From the NCBI RefSeq assembly GCF_013155395.1, contig NZ_JABJWC010000016.1:1-64000 (forward strand): a DNA stretch of 64,000 nucleotides, in the 5' to 3' direction. Shown here one piece after another: positions 1-8,399 of this stretch (positions are counted from its first letter, which is position 1; the number at the start of each line of letters is the position of its first letter). A program made the position numbers and the translations under genes. This DNA is from Komagataeibacter melomenusus. GTDB lineage: Bacteria; Pseudomonadota; Alphaproteobacteria; Acetobacterales; Acetobacteraceae. The notes beneath the pieces are model-generated. The model was not told where the DNA came from, made no database searches, and saw nothing but the letters and a program-made list of their open reading frames with translations.

Positions 1-167
1 CCGCCAATCATCATCCCCTAAAGGACAACAATCGCGCCGCCAGCATATCCCTTCCAGATACTCTCTCTATTCTCTTGTCAAAGAACCCTCAACCCAACAG
101 GGCCGAGTAACCTAGCAAATCCACCAAAGAACCTCAAGAAGTTTCCTCAGCGCCGCCAGTGATTGGG

Positions 168-196
168 GATATAGGACCCACACCCCCAACCGTCAA
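168..196 (-). promoter_or_regulatory. Strong sigma70-type promoter, probably for an rRNA operon leaving the left edge
   Basis: On the minus strand there is a TTGACG box (191-196), a 17-base spacer and TATATC (168-173), preceded by AT-rich sequence resembling an UP element. Downstream (toward position 1) the transcript would contain a GTTCTTTGACAAGAG segment (around 80-95), which resembles leader/boxA-like sequence of alphaproteobacterial rRNA operons. No gene follows within the window. The promoter boxes are seen directly; the rRNA assignment is inference. Confidence 0.5.
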
Positions 197-200
197 TCAG

Positions 201-235
201 AAAAATGCCCCGAATATGAAAAATATGCTCCGGGG
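201..235 (-). terminator. Rho-independent terminator of the DUF192 gene
   Basis: Reading the minus strand, a CCCCG/CGGGG stem with an inner ATAT/ATAT pairing is followed by CATTTTT. It lies about 40 bases past the stop of the DUF192 gene and also overlaps the upstream AT-rich part of the putative rRNA promoter. Confidence 0.5.
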
Positions 236-272
236 TGCCATTCAGCCCCCGGGAAACAGCCAGAAAATAGAA

Positions 273-785
273 TCACTTACCGGCGGGCTTGTTTGCCAGC
301 ACCTCAGAATCGACCTTGTCACCCACGACGATTCCCAGTTTTTCGGTAATCCCGGCCTGCAGTTCGAGGGTTGCGCGCACGGGGCCATGGCTGCTGATGC
401 GGGCCAGGCTGAGTGGCACGGCGTTCTCGACAATGGAGGAAATGTGGTTATCCGCCCCGATGAAGACGATATCGAGCGGGGCTTTTGTGTTCTCCATCCA
501 CATGTCGCTCTGGCGCGGGTAGGACCATACGAAGATCATCCCCGCATCAGCGGGCACTGATGGGCGGAACATTTCACCCACCTGCTGCTCGCGCGGGGTC
601 ATGGCTTTTTCCACCGTGAAGACATGCTTTGCGCCATCGGCCGTGGTGATGGTGAGCGGCACGGTCGGCAGCGGGGCCTGCGCATGGGTGGGTTCACCCG
701 TTTCCTCCGCCGCCATGGCGGGAACGGACACTGCGGCCATGCATGCGGCCAGGGCCAGCCACCGGCCCGCCTTGAAGGACATCAT
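273..785 (-). CDS. DUF192 family exported protein
   Basis: 170-residue protein of the DUF192 family (PF02643), small beta proteins of unknown biochemical role usually exported to the periplasm. A signal peptide is visible (hydrophobic stretch ending in PAMA-A). The family core follows, including the MFRPSVPADAGMIF and MWMENTKAPLDIVFI segments typical of DUF192. The ATG at 785 is chosen because a GGAGAG Shine-Dalgarno lies 9 bases upstream; a TTG at 791 and an ATG at 782 are alternatives. It stands alone, minus strand, with its own terminator. Family call is firm; function unknown. Confidence 0.88.
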   Translation of the reverse strand: MMSFKAGRWLALAACMAAVSVPAMAAEETGEPTHAQAPLPTVPLTITTADGAKHVFTVEKAMTPREQQVGEMFRPSVPADAGMIFVWSYPRQSDMWMENTKAPLDIVFIGADNHISSIVENAVPLSLARISSHGPVRATLELQAGITEKLGIVVGDKVDSEVLANKPAGK

Positions 786-820
786 AAGCAAATACTCTCC
801 TGCACCCTTTAATCCATGCG

Positions 821-1480
821 TCAGGCCAGGAAGGGATTGCCCTTCCGCTCCGCGCCGATTGTCGTTGCGGGGCCATGACCGGGCAGGATCGTGACATCAT
901 CATGCAATGTAAGCAATTCCCGCCCGATCGCGGCAATCAGCTGGTCGTGGTCGCCATAGGGAAAATCGGTGCGGCCCACGCCGCCCTTGAACAGCGTATC
1001 ACCCACGAAGGCGAAGCGGGCATCCGGATCATAAAACACGACATGGCCGGGCGTATGGCCAGGCACATGACGCACTTGAAAGCTGTGCCCCAGCGCTTCG
1101 AGCGTTTCGCCATGTTTTACAAAACGGTCTGGCTGGACGTTTTCCAGCCCGGTCAGGCCGAACAGGGCGGCCTGCTGGGGAATGGAGGCAAGCAGGGGCG
1201 CGTCCGCCCGGTCCGGCCCCAGCACCGGCACGGGCGCACCCTGCCGGGCCGAGAGTTCGCGCCGCAGGGCATCGGCCCCGCCCGCGTGGTCGAGATGGCC
1301 GTGGGTGAGCCAGATGGCCTCTACCGTCAGGGCCTTGTCCGTCAGCGCCGCCATGATGCGGGGCACATCCCCGCCCGGATCGACCACGACGGCATGATGC
1401 GTATCGGGGTTCCACAAGATGGAGCAGTTCTGCCCGAACGCGGTCACGGGCACGACTTCGAGTGACAGGGGTGCTGGCAT
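821..1480 (-). CDS. MBL-fold metallohydrolase, glyoxalase II-like (YcbL/GloC type)
   Basis: 219-residue metallo-beta-lactamase-fold hydrolase. The zinc-binding THGHLDHAGG motif is present, with further metal ligands in HVPGHTPGH, FVGDTLF and the late GHGP motif. Size and the lack of the long C-terminal domain of classic glyoxalase II match the YcbL/GloC subgroup, which hydrolyses S-lactoylglutathione or related thioesters. The start at 1480 (MPAPLS) follows an AGGG; an upstream in-frame start at 1501 has weaker support. Substrate is inferred from the family only. Confidence 0.88.
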   Translation of the reverse strand: MPAPLSLEVVPVTAFGQNCSILWNPDTHHAVVVDPGGDVPRIMAALTDKALTVEAIWLTHGHLDHAGGADALRRELSARQGAPVPVLGPDRADAPLLASIPQQAALFGLTGLENVQPDRFVKHGETLEALGHSFQVRHVPGHTPGHVVFYDPDARFAFVGDTLFKGGVGRTDFPYGDHDQLIAAIGRELLTLHDDVTILPGHGPATTIGAERKGNPFLA

Positions 1481-1556
1481 GATAAAAAGCCCTACAAACA
1501 AAAAATGCGCCCCACGTTACCGCAGGGCGCACCGTTACTGAACCACGACGGGTGGC

Positions 1557-1937
1557 TCAGCGCTCCTTGGCGAGCGGCCAGCCGGTGGCCGGAATATCGA
1601 AATGCGGGGCCAGCTTGTTGTCCGGCGTGTTGGTCAGGTCATGCTCGACAACCTTCACCACCAGCGGGCGGGCTTCCACGTCCAGATGTTCGCGGATCTG
1701 GTGCATCACCTCGCCGGGGGCGGCCAGTGCAAGACCCGGCGCTTCCTTCGCGCGGACGGCCTTGTTCAGGAATTCGGCAATCACCTTGCCATAGGCACCG
1801 TTGCGCGGGGCGTCCATGCCCTTGGCATCGTCGCTCTTGAGGTGGGTGATGGTGGCCAGGCCGTGTTCGCCGTGCTTGAGAATGCGCGCGTGAATGCTGT
1901 CGGCCACTACATACCAGACCGGATCGACATAGCTCAT
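1557..1937 (-). CDS. Host attachment family protein (PF10116)
   Basis: 126-residue protein matching the 'host attachment protein' family by its start (WYVVADSIHARIL), the KVIAEFLNKAV helix and a C-terminal segment ending in a short conserved tail. The family is named for plant-associated bacteria but its biochemical function is not known; the fold resembles the release-factor/RNase H-like eRF1 middle domain. The start at 1937 is preferred because GGAG sits 8 bases upstream; the ATG at 1955 lacks a comparable site. Single minus-strand gene. Confidence 0.8.
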   Translation of the reverse strand: MSYVDPVWYVVADSIHARILKHGEHGLATITHLKSDDAKGMDAPRNGAYGKVIAEFLNKAVRAKEAPGLALAAPGEVMHQIREHLDVEARPLVVKVVEHDLTNTPDNKLAPHFDIPATGWPLAKER

Positions 1938-2066
1938 ATAAAATACTCCATTCATGCATCAGGCCACCCTGTGGTGGCCCGCGTGTTGTCACACTACATG
2001 GGGTGTTCGGGCATGCATGTCCAGCGGGTGACAGGCGCGCATGCGTGCTGATAAAGTAAGTCTGCC

Positions 2067-3143
2067 ATGACAAAGCTTTCCTCTACGCCCGATCCGCTGG
2101 ATCTCCTGATCGAATGGGCCCGGGCCGGACTGCCCTGCGCCCTTGCCACCGTCACCTCGACGTGGGGCAGTTCCCCCCGGCCCGCGGGCAGCATGATGGC
2201 CGTGTGCGAGAATGGCCGCATCGAAGGTTCGGTCAGCGGCGGCTGCGTTGAAGGCGCCGTGATAGAAGAAGCCACCACCGTCATGCGCAACGGCACACCG
2301 GCGGCCCTGTCCTATGGCGTATCGAGCGATGATGCGTGGGCGGTGGGGCTGGCCTGTGGCGGGCTGCTTGATGTGTATGTGGCCGCCATCGGCACGCCCG
2401 CCCGCCCGCAGGGCACGCTGCCGCTGGAAATGCTGGAAACCGTGGCCGAAAAGCGCCGCGCCCGCGTGCCGGTCATCATCGCGACCGAACTTGCCACCGG
2501 CGCATGCCGCCTGCTGTATGATACGACCACCCCCATCGCCACGGAACTCGAGGCCCGCCTGGCCGCCCGCGCGCGTGAGGTTTTTGAAACCGGGCGCAGC
2601 CTGCGGCTGGAAGGTGAAACGGGGCAGGCCATGTGGTTCCTGCACCTCGTGCCCATGCCGCCGCGCCTGCTGATTGTAGGGGCGGTGCATATCGCGCAGG
2701 TACTGGCCCCCATGGCGCAGACCACCGGCTTCTCGGTCACGGTCATCGACCCGCGCACGCAGCTTGCCACGCCGGAGCGCTTTCCCGGCATCACGCTCGA
2801 TACCGACTGGCCGGATGAAGCCCTTGCGCGATTGGGCATCGATAACCAGACCGCCATCGTTACCCTGACGCATGACGCCAAGCTCGATGACCCGACGCTG
2901 CAATACGCCCTGGGCAGCGAGACCTTCTATATCGGCGCGCTGGGCTCGCGCAAAACGCAGGCGTCACGCGTGGCGCGGCTGCAGGAGGCGGGTTTTGACG
3001 CGGGCCAGATCGCGCGCATCCACGGTCCCGTCGGGCTGGCCATTGGCGCTGTGGGTGCTGCGGAAATCGCGCTTTCCATCCTGGCCGAGATCGTGGCCGT
3101 GCGGCACAACAGGCCACTGGGGCGGATATCGGGCTGGGCGTGA
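2067..3143 (+). CDS. XdhC/CoxI family molybdenum-cofactor accessory protein
   Basis: 358-residue XdhC family protein. It helps insert or sulfurate molybdenum cofactor in xanthine dehydrogenase/CO dehydrogenase-type enzymes. The N-terminal XdhC_CoxI domain has STWGSSPRPAG and SVSGGCVEGAVI; the C-terminal Rossmann-like XdhC domain begins around RLLIVGAVHIAQ and includes YIGALGSRKT. The next gene overlaps by four bases (GTGA), so the two are translationally coupled. No molybdoenzyme subunits are in the window, so the client enzyme is encoded elsewhere. Confidence 0.92.
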   Translation: MTKLSSTPDPLDLLIEWARAGLPCALATVTSTWGSSPRPAGSMMAVCENGRIEGSVSGGCVEGAVIEEATTVMRNGTPAALSYGVSSDDAWAVGLACGGLLDVYVAAIGTPARPQGTLPLEMLETVAEKRRARVPVIIATELATGACRLLYDTTTPIATELEARLAARAREVFETGRSLRLEGETGQAMWFLHLVPMPPRLLIVGAVHIAQVLAPMAQTTGFSVTVIDPRTQLATPERFPGITLDTDWPDEALARLGIDNQTAIVTLTHDAKLDDPTLQYALGSETFYIGALGSRKTQASRVARLQEAGFDAGQIARIHGPVGLAIGAVGAAEIALSILAEIVAVRHNRPLGRISGWA

Positions 3144-3778
3144 CAGCCGCACCGGGGCGCATTGCCGCCATCGTGCTGGCAGGAGGTGCCTCAAGCCGCA
3201 CGGCGCCCGCGCACAAGCTGCTGGCCCCGGATGCCACCGGCCTGCCCATGATCGCCCGCACCCTGCGCGCGGTCACGGCCAGCCGTGCCGAGCCCGTCAT
3301 GGTCGTGCTGGGCCACCGGGCCGACGCGATCCGGCAGGCGGCAGCGCAGGGGCTCCGGCCCGACCCGCTGCCCCATTTCATTACAGCGCCCGACCATGCC
3401 CGCGGCCTGTCACGCACGCTGGCGGCAGGCGTGCGGGCGGCCATGGATGACCCCTCCATAACAGGCGCGCTGATCTGCCTTGGTGACATGCCGCTGGTCA
3501 GCGCGGAACTGCTCGACCGCATGATGGCCACTTTCCATGCCCATCCCGGCTGCCCCGGCGTGCTGGCCATGCATGAGGGCAGGCGCGGCAATCCGGTGCT
3601 GTGGGCGCGCGCCCTGTTTCCCGCCCTGATGGCAGGCCAGGGCGATAGCGGGGCCCGCCACCTGCTGGCGCAGCATGCCCCCGCCATGCCCCGCGTGGCG
3701 GCTGGCGCGGAAATCGCGGCGGATTTTGACACGCCGGAGCGACTGGCTGAATTCAGCCGCCTTTTCGAGGGGAGTTGA
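3140..3778 (+). CDS. MobA/MocA-like nucleotidyltransferase
   Basis: 212-residue NTP transferase. The N-terminal AAIVLAGGASSR loop with a downstream K (HKLLAP) is the signature of MobA/MocA-type enzymes, which attach CMP or GMP to molybdopterin. The CLGDMPLV motif carries the metal-binding Asp, and GNPVLWARALFP is also typical. It starts with GTG overlapping the xdhC stop. With XdhC next to it, a MocA-type cytidylyltransferase acting on cofactor for a xanthine-dehydrogenase-family enzyme is the likely role; nucleotide specificity is not proven by sequence. Confidence 0.87.
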   Translation: MTAAPGRIAAIVLAGGASSRTAPAHKLLAPDATGLPMIARTLRAVTASRAEPVMVVLGHRADAIRQAAAQGLRPDPLPHFITAPDHARGLSRTLAAGVRAAMDDPSITGALICLGDMPLVSAELLDRMMATFHAHPGCPGVLAMHEGRRGNPVLWARALFPALMAGQGDSGARHLLAQHAPAMPRVAAGAEIAADFDTPERLAEFSRLFEGS

Positions 3779-3858
3779 CCTCGGCCCGGCCCGGCGCGAA
3801 GAGGGAAGGCAGCGCATGTGGCGCGCCGCATGCCAACCAACCAACCAGGACCCATAAC

Positions 3859-4209
3859 ATGAGCAAGATCATTCGCACCGAGCCCAACCCCATCCTGTCC
3901 AAAGTGGTGGAGTATCATGGTTTCCTGTTCACGCAGGGATTCGTGGCGCGCGACCTGTCCGCCGATGTCACGGCACAGACCAAGGACGTGCTGGCCCAGA
4001 TCGACGAGGCGCTGGAACTGCATGGCACCGACAACACCCGCCTGCTGCAGGCCCAGATCTGGCTGAAGGACATCAATGACCGTGACGCGCTGAATGCCGT
4101 GTGGGGCCCCTGGCTGCCCAAGGGCGGCGCACCGGCCCGCGCCTGTGTCGAGGCCAAGATGGCGCACCCGGACGTGCTGGTCGAAATCATGATCATCGCG
4201 ACCAAATAA
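3859..4209 (+). CDS. RidA family protein (YjgF/YER057c/UK114)
   Basis: 116-residue RidA-family protein. Members hydrolyse reactive enamine/imine intermediates or have related small-molecule roles. Visible features are the VVEYHGFLFTQGFVARDLSAD strand region, the QAQIWLKDI motif, and the C-terminal RACVEAKMAHPDVLVEI with the conserved Arg. The start at 3859 is set by homology and an AGGA 7 bases upstream; the open frame extends further 5' but that part does not look like RidA. It is 80 bases after the MocA-like gene and could be co-transcribed. Confidence 0.9.
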   Translation: MSKIIRTEPNPILSKVVEYHGFLFTQGFVARDLSADVTAQTKDVLAQIDEALELHGTDNTRLLQAQIWLKDINDRDALNAVWGPWLPKGGAPARACVEAKMAHPDVLVEIMIIATK

Positions 4210-4530
4210 GACCCCGGGGCAGCGGGAAGGGCGCCTGTGAAACATGTCACATTTTTGCAACTTTCCCGCTTTCCCAGAATCATTCTACTTCTGTTCTCCC
4301 CGCTGAAATCCTTGGAATAAGCGACGGAAAATCAGGGTGTGAATAGTCCGGATAAAGAATATATTCCTATTTTTTCATTTTGAACGCGTTTTTGGAGGAA
4401 ATATGCAATGTTGCTCTTCATCCTCCACAGCGCAGGCTTGTCAGACTTGCAACGGGCTTGCTACTCGATGAACGCGATGTGAGCGGATCATTTTGAGAAT
4501 CACCCGGATGCGGTGGAGAGATTGCGAAAA
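4210..4530. other. Intergenic region with a possible 24-codon ORF
   Basis: This 321-base gap has no recognised gene. It is more AT-rich than its flanks around 4330-4400. At 4394-4398 there is a strong GGAGG followed 9 bases later by an ATG (4408) opening a 24-codon frame that ends at 4482. It may be a leader peptide for the CHAP gene or chance. Confidence 0.3.
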
Positions 4531-5292
4531 ATGCGGATCAGAAACATGAAGCGTGGCGTCCTGCTTTCCGTCCTTACGGCCACTTTCGGCTTCATGTTTT
4601 CTGAACAGGGCAACGCCGCCCATACCGTTCGGCATGTCAGCCATGTGCACCCGGTCGCGGCGCACACGGCCTCTTCCCATCATGCGTCCATCCATCACAC
4701 CGCCTATCACGGCACCCATGGCCATGAGCGCGGGCATGTGATCCAGTGCGTGGCCTTCGCCAAATCGGCATCCGATGTCGAGATCCGTGGCAACGCGGTA
4801 GACTGGTGGTACAATGCCGCAGGCCGCTACGCACGCGGCAGCGCACCGGAGGAAGGCAGCGTGCTCAACTTCCGTGGCACGCGCCGCATGCCGCTTGGCC
4901 ACGTGGCCGTGGTGCGCCAGGTGGTCAATAACCGCACCATCGTCATTGACCAGTCGCACTGGGGCCAGCGCGGCATCAGCCGTGACGTGCCGGTGATCGA
5001 TGTTTCCCCCAATAACGACTGGTCCGCCGTGCGCGTGGCGCTTAACAGCCACAACGGCGCTTTTGGCAGCATTTACCCCACCTACGGCTTCATCTACGCC
5101 CGGCCTGACACCACCGCGCACATGATGCTGAGCACCTACCAGAAGGCCATGCGCAACCCTGCCGTGATGGCGCGCAACACCTCCACCCGCCGCAACGGCA
5201 CGGAAGTAGCCGAGGCGCCCGAGGGCATTGCGGGGCGTGCGTCCTCATCCCTCGCCTATTCGGATGATGCGCCCAACCGCTCGCTGCGCTAA
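4531..5292 (+). CDS. Secreted CHAP-domain protein (putative peptidoglycan amidase/endopeptidase)
   Basis: 253-residue protein with an N-terminal signal peptide (basic MRIRNMKR, hydrophobic core, cleavage near QGNAA). A His-rich linker with HTASSHHASIHHTAYHG follows, then a CHAP domain with the catalytic Cys in IQCVAFAK and the catalytic His in LGHVAVVRQV. CHAP domains cleave peptidoglycan peptides or act as amidases. The ATG at 4531 has GGAGAG 10 bases upstream; ATG 4546 would also leave a functional signal peptide. The C-terminal about 50 residues are low complexity. The His-rich segment might bind metal. Confidence 0.85.
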   Translation: MRIRNMKRGVLLSVLTATFGFMFSEQGNAAHTVRHVSHVHPVAAHTASSHHASIHHTAYHGTHGHERGHVIQCVAFAKSASDVEIRGNAVDWWYNAAGRYARGSAPEEGSVLNFRGTRRMPLGHVAVVRQVVNNRTIVIDQSHWGQRGISRDVPVIDVSPNNDWSAVRVALNSHNGAFGSIYPTYGFIYARPDTTAHMMLSTYQKAMRNPAVMARNTSTRRNGTEVAEAPEGIAGRASSSLAYSDDAPNRSLR

Positions 5293-5335
5293 TCAGGCGC
5301 ACGCGGCACCAGGCCTGATACCCGGAAAGTCTTGT

Positions 5336-5390
5336 GTGAAGCTTTTTTCAAAAAGCTTTGGGTAGCACGGCCCTTTTGCAAAAGCAGCAT
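5336..5390. repeat. Two-hairpin repeat element, partial copy a
   Basis: Contains the AAGCTTTTTTCAAAAAGCTT palindrome (5339-5358) and a degenerate second half. It lies between the convergent ends of the CHAP gene and rlmH, where it may act as a bidirectional terminator. Confidence 0.6.
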
Positions 5391-5413
5391 GTCAGCGCAT
5401 ACGCGGGCGATGT

Positions 5414-5875
5414 TCAGTCAGGGCGGCCCGCACGGTGATAGGGATGCCCGGATGAAATGGCGCGGGCACGATAAAGCTGCTCGGCCAGCATGCCACGCAC
5501 CAGCATATGCGGCCATGTCATCTTGCCGAGCGAGAGCGTATGGTCGGCGCGCTGCACGACCGGGCCATCAAGCCCTTCCGCCCCACCAATGACAAAGCAT
5601 AGCGGTCGTGGCGTCTCGATCCACTGCTCCACCGCACGCGAGAAGGCCACGCTGTCATAGGTGCGGCCGCCTTCATCCATGGCAACGACAATGGCACGAT
5701 CCGGCAGGGCCGCCAGAATCGCCTGCCCTTCCCTGCGCTTGATCTCGTTGGGCGCACCGCGCCCTTCGGGCAGTTCAACCAGCTTGATGCGGGGCGAAAG
5801 CCGGGTGGCATAACGCTCGAACAGGTCGCGTTCCACCCGGTCCTTCATGCGGCCCACGGCAATCAGGTGAAACAA
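5414..5875 (-). CDS. rlmH: 23S rRNA (pseudouridine1915-N3)-methyltransferase RlmH
   Basis: 153-residue SPOUT-class methyltransferase. It methylates pseudouridine 1915 in helix 69 of 23S rRNA on assembled 70S ribosomes. The SPOUT signatures [10 protein letters not shown] and [12 protein letters not shown], and the C-terminal YRARAI with the final HPYHR, are present. Length equals the E. coli enzyme. The start is a TTG, chosen because the resulting [11 protein letters not shown] aligns with the family N-terminus. It directly follows rsfS (3 bases between), the usual alphaproteobacterial order. Confidence 0.95.
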   Translation of the reverse strand: MFHLIAVGRMKDRVERDLFERYATRLSPRIKLVELPEGRGAPNEIKRREGQAILAALPDRAIVVAMDEGGRTYDSVAFSRAVEQWIETPRPLCFVIGGAEGLDGPVVQRADHTLSLGKMTWPHMLVRGMLAEQLYRARAISSGHPYHRAGRPD

Positions 5876-5878
5876 GGC

Positions 5879-6316
5879 TTACGCCACCGGGCCTGCGGGC
5901 GCCTCCGGCGGCACGTCGAGGTCATCGCCCCACATGCGCTCCAGCCCGTAAAGCGCACGAGCCTCGGCCTTGAACAGATGCACCACGATATCACCGGCAT
6001 CGAGCAGCACCCAGTCAGAGCCGGTCGCCCCTTCCGTGCGCACGCGCTTGAGCCCGGCCTCGCCCAGCTTGCGCTCGATATGCGCGGCCATGGCGGCAAT
6101 CTGGCGGTCAGCAAGGCCGGTGGCGATCACCATGCGGTCGGCAAAGGAGGCGCGGCCTGTCAGGTCGATCACCACGATATCCTCGGCCTTGTCATCTTCA
6201 AGGCTGGTGGTGATGATCTCCAGAAACTGCTCCACGCGCGGGTCGGGCGCACGCGTTTCAGCGGGGGCGGGGCCTGCCACGGCAGCCTTCTTGCGCGGCG
6301 TGCCCGGCACCTGCAC
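5879..6316 (-). CDS. rsfS: Ribosome silencing factor RsfS
   Basis: RsfS binds ribosomal protein L14 and blocks subunit joining in poor nutrition. The family core is clear: LEIITTSLEDDKAEDIVVIDL, FADRMVIATG, RQIAAMA and SDWVLLDAGDIVVHLF. The start is uncertain. The GTG at 6316 (or 6310) is preferred because GGGGAG precedes it, giving about 145 residues; the frame stays open to an ATG at 6520, but that extension is Ala/Pro/Arg-rich and overlaps nadD. Order nadD-rsfS-rlmH is conserved in many bacteria. Confidence 0.92.
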   Translation of the reverse strand: MQVPGTPRKKAAVAGPAPAETRAPDPRVEQFLEIITTSLEDDKAEDIVVIDLTGRASFADRMVIATGLADRQIAAMAAHIERKLGEAGLKRVRTEGATGSDWVLLDAGDIVVHLFKAEARALYGLERMWGDDLDVPPEAPAGPVA

Positions 6317-6417
6317 GGCACTCCCCAGTGAACCCGTGACGGCACGCGGCGCGGCATGGGGGCTGCCGGTACGGCGCTTGGCGCCACTCTCGGCTATAGG
6401 CTTTCTGGTTATGGCTG

Positions 6418-7011
6418 TTACTCCCGTCGGCGGCCATGCGCGGCCTGCGATGCACGTATTTCTGTAGCTGATATAGCGTTCTGCGGCGCGGGAAGAAAGA
6501 CCCATGCGGGCGGCATGCATGTTGCCAGCGTTCCCGCCCTGCGCGCGGGCAGCCGCCAGCGCGCAAGCCTGCGGGCAATCTGGCCATGCAATGCGGCAGG
6601 ATTATAGCCCGGCCGCGGCAATACGGCGAAGGGCACCATATGCACGATATCGCGCCACCGCCGCCACCGGCCCATCTGCGCCAGCCCGTCCGCCCCCATC
6701 AGCCAGACAAAACGCACATGGGGGAAGAGTCGCTTCAACCGCCCCAGCGTATCGACCGTATAGCGGGTGCCGATACGGCTTTCGATATCGGTGGCCACCA
6801 GCCGCCTGCCCGCAACCCCATCAATACGCGCCCGCACCCCCGCCAGGCGCTGCGCCAGCGGGGCCATGCCCGCCACCGGCTTGAGCGGATTGCCCGGCGA
6901 GACAAGAAACCACACCTGATCCAGTTCCAGTTGCCGCAACCCGCGGCAGGCCAGTTGCACATGGCCTTCATGCACCGGGTTGAACGAACCACCAAGCAGG
7001 CCCACGCGCAT
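6418..7011 (-). CDS. nadD: Nicotinate-nucleotide adenylyltransferase NadD
   Basis: 197-residue nucleotidyltransferase converting nicotinate mononucleotide plus ATP to deamido-NAD. GGSFNPVHEGH carries the (H/T)xGH nucleotide-binding motif; VWLMGADGLAQ and ISATEIRAS are the other hallmark motifs. The ATG at 7011 begins MRVGLLGGSF, the natural family start; an upstream ATG at 7062 would add 17 residues not typical of the family. It sits between proA and rsfS on the same strand, probably co-transcribed. NadE further right completes NAD synthesis. Confidence 0.93.
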   Translation of the reverse strand: MRVGLLGGSFNPVHEGHVQLACRGLRQLELDQVWFLVSPGNPLKPVAGMAPLAQRLAGVRARIDGVAGRRLVATDIESRIGTRYTVDTLGRLKRLFPHVRFVWLMGADGLAQMGRWRRWRDIVHMVPFAVLPRPGYNPAALHGQIARRLARWRLPARRAGTLATCMPPAWVFLPAPQNAISATEIRASQAAHGRRRE

Positions 7012-7069
7012 GCGCCGCCCATCGCCATGGGTCGGGATTACAGGCGGCACATGCCCACGCACGGCCAGA

Positions 7070-8353
7070 TCAGGGCCGGACCTGCCCCGTGCCGATCACC
7101 TCGTAGCGGAAGGTGGTGAGTTGCTCCAGCCCGACCGGGCCACGGGCATGGAAGCGCCCGGTGGCGATGCCGATCTCGGCCCCGAAGCCGAACTCGCCGC
7201 CATCACAGAACTGGGTGGAGGCATTCCACATCACCACCGCGCTATCCGTACCATTGAGGAAGGTGGTGGCCGCCTGGGCATCTTCCGTCACGATGGCCTC
7301 GGTATGGGCGCTGCCATAGCGGGCGATATGGGCCAGTGCATCCTCCACGCCATCCACCACCGCAACCGACAGCACGGCATCGAGCCATTCGGTGGCGAAA
7401 TCCGCATCGGTGGCGGCAGGCAGGTCGGGAATGATCGCGCGCGCGCGCTCATCGGCGCGGAAGGTGCAGCCGCGCGTGGCCAGGTCCTCGATCAGGCCGG
7501 GCAGGATTTTCGGGGCGATGGCCTGATCGACCAGCAGCGTCTCGGTCGCGCCACAGATGCCGGGGCGGCGCAGCTTGGCGTTGAGCACGATGCGCCGCGC
7601 CATCTCCAGATCCGCCGCCGCATGCACGTAGGTGTGGCACAGCCCCTCGGCATGGGCCAGCACCGGCACGCGGGCCTCGGCGCAGACGCGCTCGACCAGC
7701 GACTTGCCACCACGCGGAATGATGAGGTCGATCAGCCCGGCCGCCCCCAGCATGGCGGCCACATGGGCACGGTCGGCATCAGGCGGGATCTGCACGCATT
7801 CAACCGGCAGGCCGGCGGCGGCAAGCCCCGCCTGCATGGCCGCATGGATCACGCGCGCGCTGTTCAGGCTGTCCGACCCGCCACGCAGGATCACGGCATT
7901 GCCAGACTTGATGCACAGCGCCGCTGCATCCGCGCCCACATTGGGGCGGCTTTCATAAATCATGCCGATCACGCCCACGGGCGTTGCCACCCGGCGGATG
8001 CGCAGGCCATTGGGCCGGTCCCACTGTGCCATGACGTGACCCACAGGGTCAGGCAGGGCGGCAATCTGTTCCAGCCCCTGCGCCATGGCCTCGACCCGCT
8101 CGTGATTGAGCGTCAGCCGGTCGCGAAAGGACGCCGCCCCGCTAAAGGCCGCCACGTCGCGCGCATTGGCCGCCAGCAGTTCCGGCTCGGCCGCGCGCAG
8201 GGCGGCGGCGGCAGCGCTCAGCGCTTTATTGCGGGTTTCGGTCGTGCTGCGGGCCAGCACGCGGGCCGCCACGCGGGCGGCGAGCGCCATGGTGCGGATC
8301 ACGTCCGGCTGCGGTGCGTCGGCCCGCGCGGGGGTTGCAACAGCCTGATCCAT
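7070..8353 (-). CDS. proA: Glutamate-5-semialdehyde dehydrogenase ProA
   Basis: 427-residue gamma-glutamyl phosphate reductase, second step of proline synthesis. The aldehyde-dehydrogenase-like fold is recognisable from [31 protein letters not shown], the [11 protein letters not shown] segment and the catalytic-Cys region [15 protein letters not shown]. The C-terminus has [23 protein letters not shown]. Full family length. proC is at 18.7 kb in this window, while proB is not present. Confidence 0.97.
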   Translation of the reverse strand: MDQAVATPARADAPQPDVIRTMALAARVAARVLARSTTETRNKALSAAAAALRAAEPELLAANARDVAAFSGAASFRDRLTLNHERVEAMAQGLEQIAALPDPVGHVMAQWDRPNGLRIRRVATPVGVIGMIYESRPNVGADAAALCIKSGNAVILRGGSDSLNSARVIHAAMQAGLAAAGLPVECVQIPPDADRAHVAAMLGAAGLIDLIIPRGGKSLVERVCAEARVPVLAHAEGLCHTYVHAAADLEMARRIVLNAKLRRPGICGATETLLVDQAIAPKILPGLIEDLATRGCTFRADERARAIIPDLPAATDADFATEWLDAVLSVAVVDGVEDALAHIARYGSAHTEAIVTEDAQAATTFLNGTDSAVVMWNASTQFCDGGEFGFGAEIGIATGRFHARGPVGLEQLTTFRYEVIGTGQVRP

Positions 8354-8381
8354 GATCCCTAACTCCCTGATCTATCCCTGA

Positions 8382-8398
8382 ACGGGCACCGCGCCCGT
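8382..8398 (-). terminator. Possible weak terminator after ychF
   Basis: ACGGGC/GCCCGT inverted repeat with a five-base loop, two bases past the ychF stop on the minus strand. No long T tract follows, so it may be only a pause or mRNA 3' end structure. Confidence 0.3.
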
Positions 8399-8399
8399 A

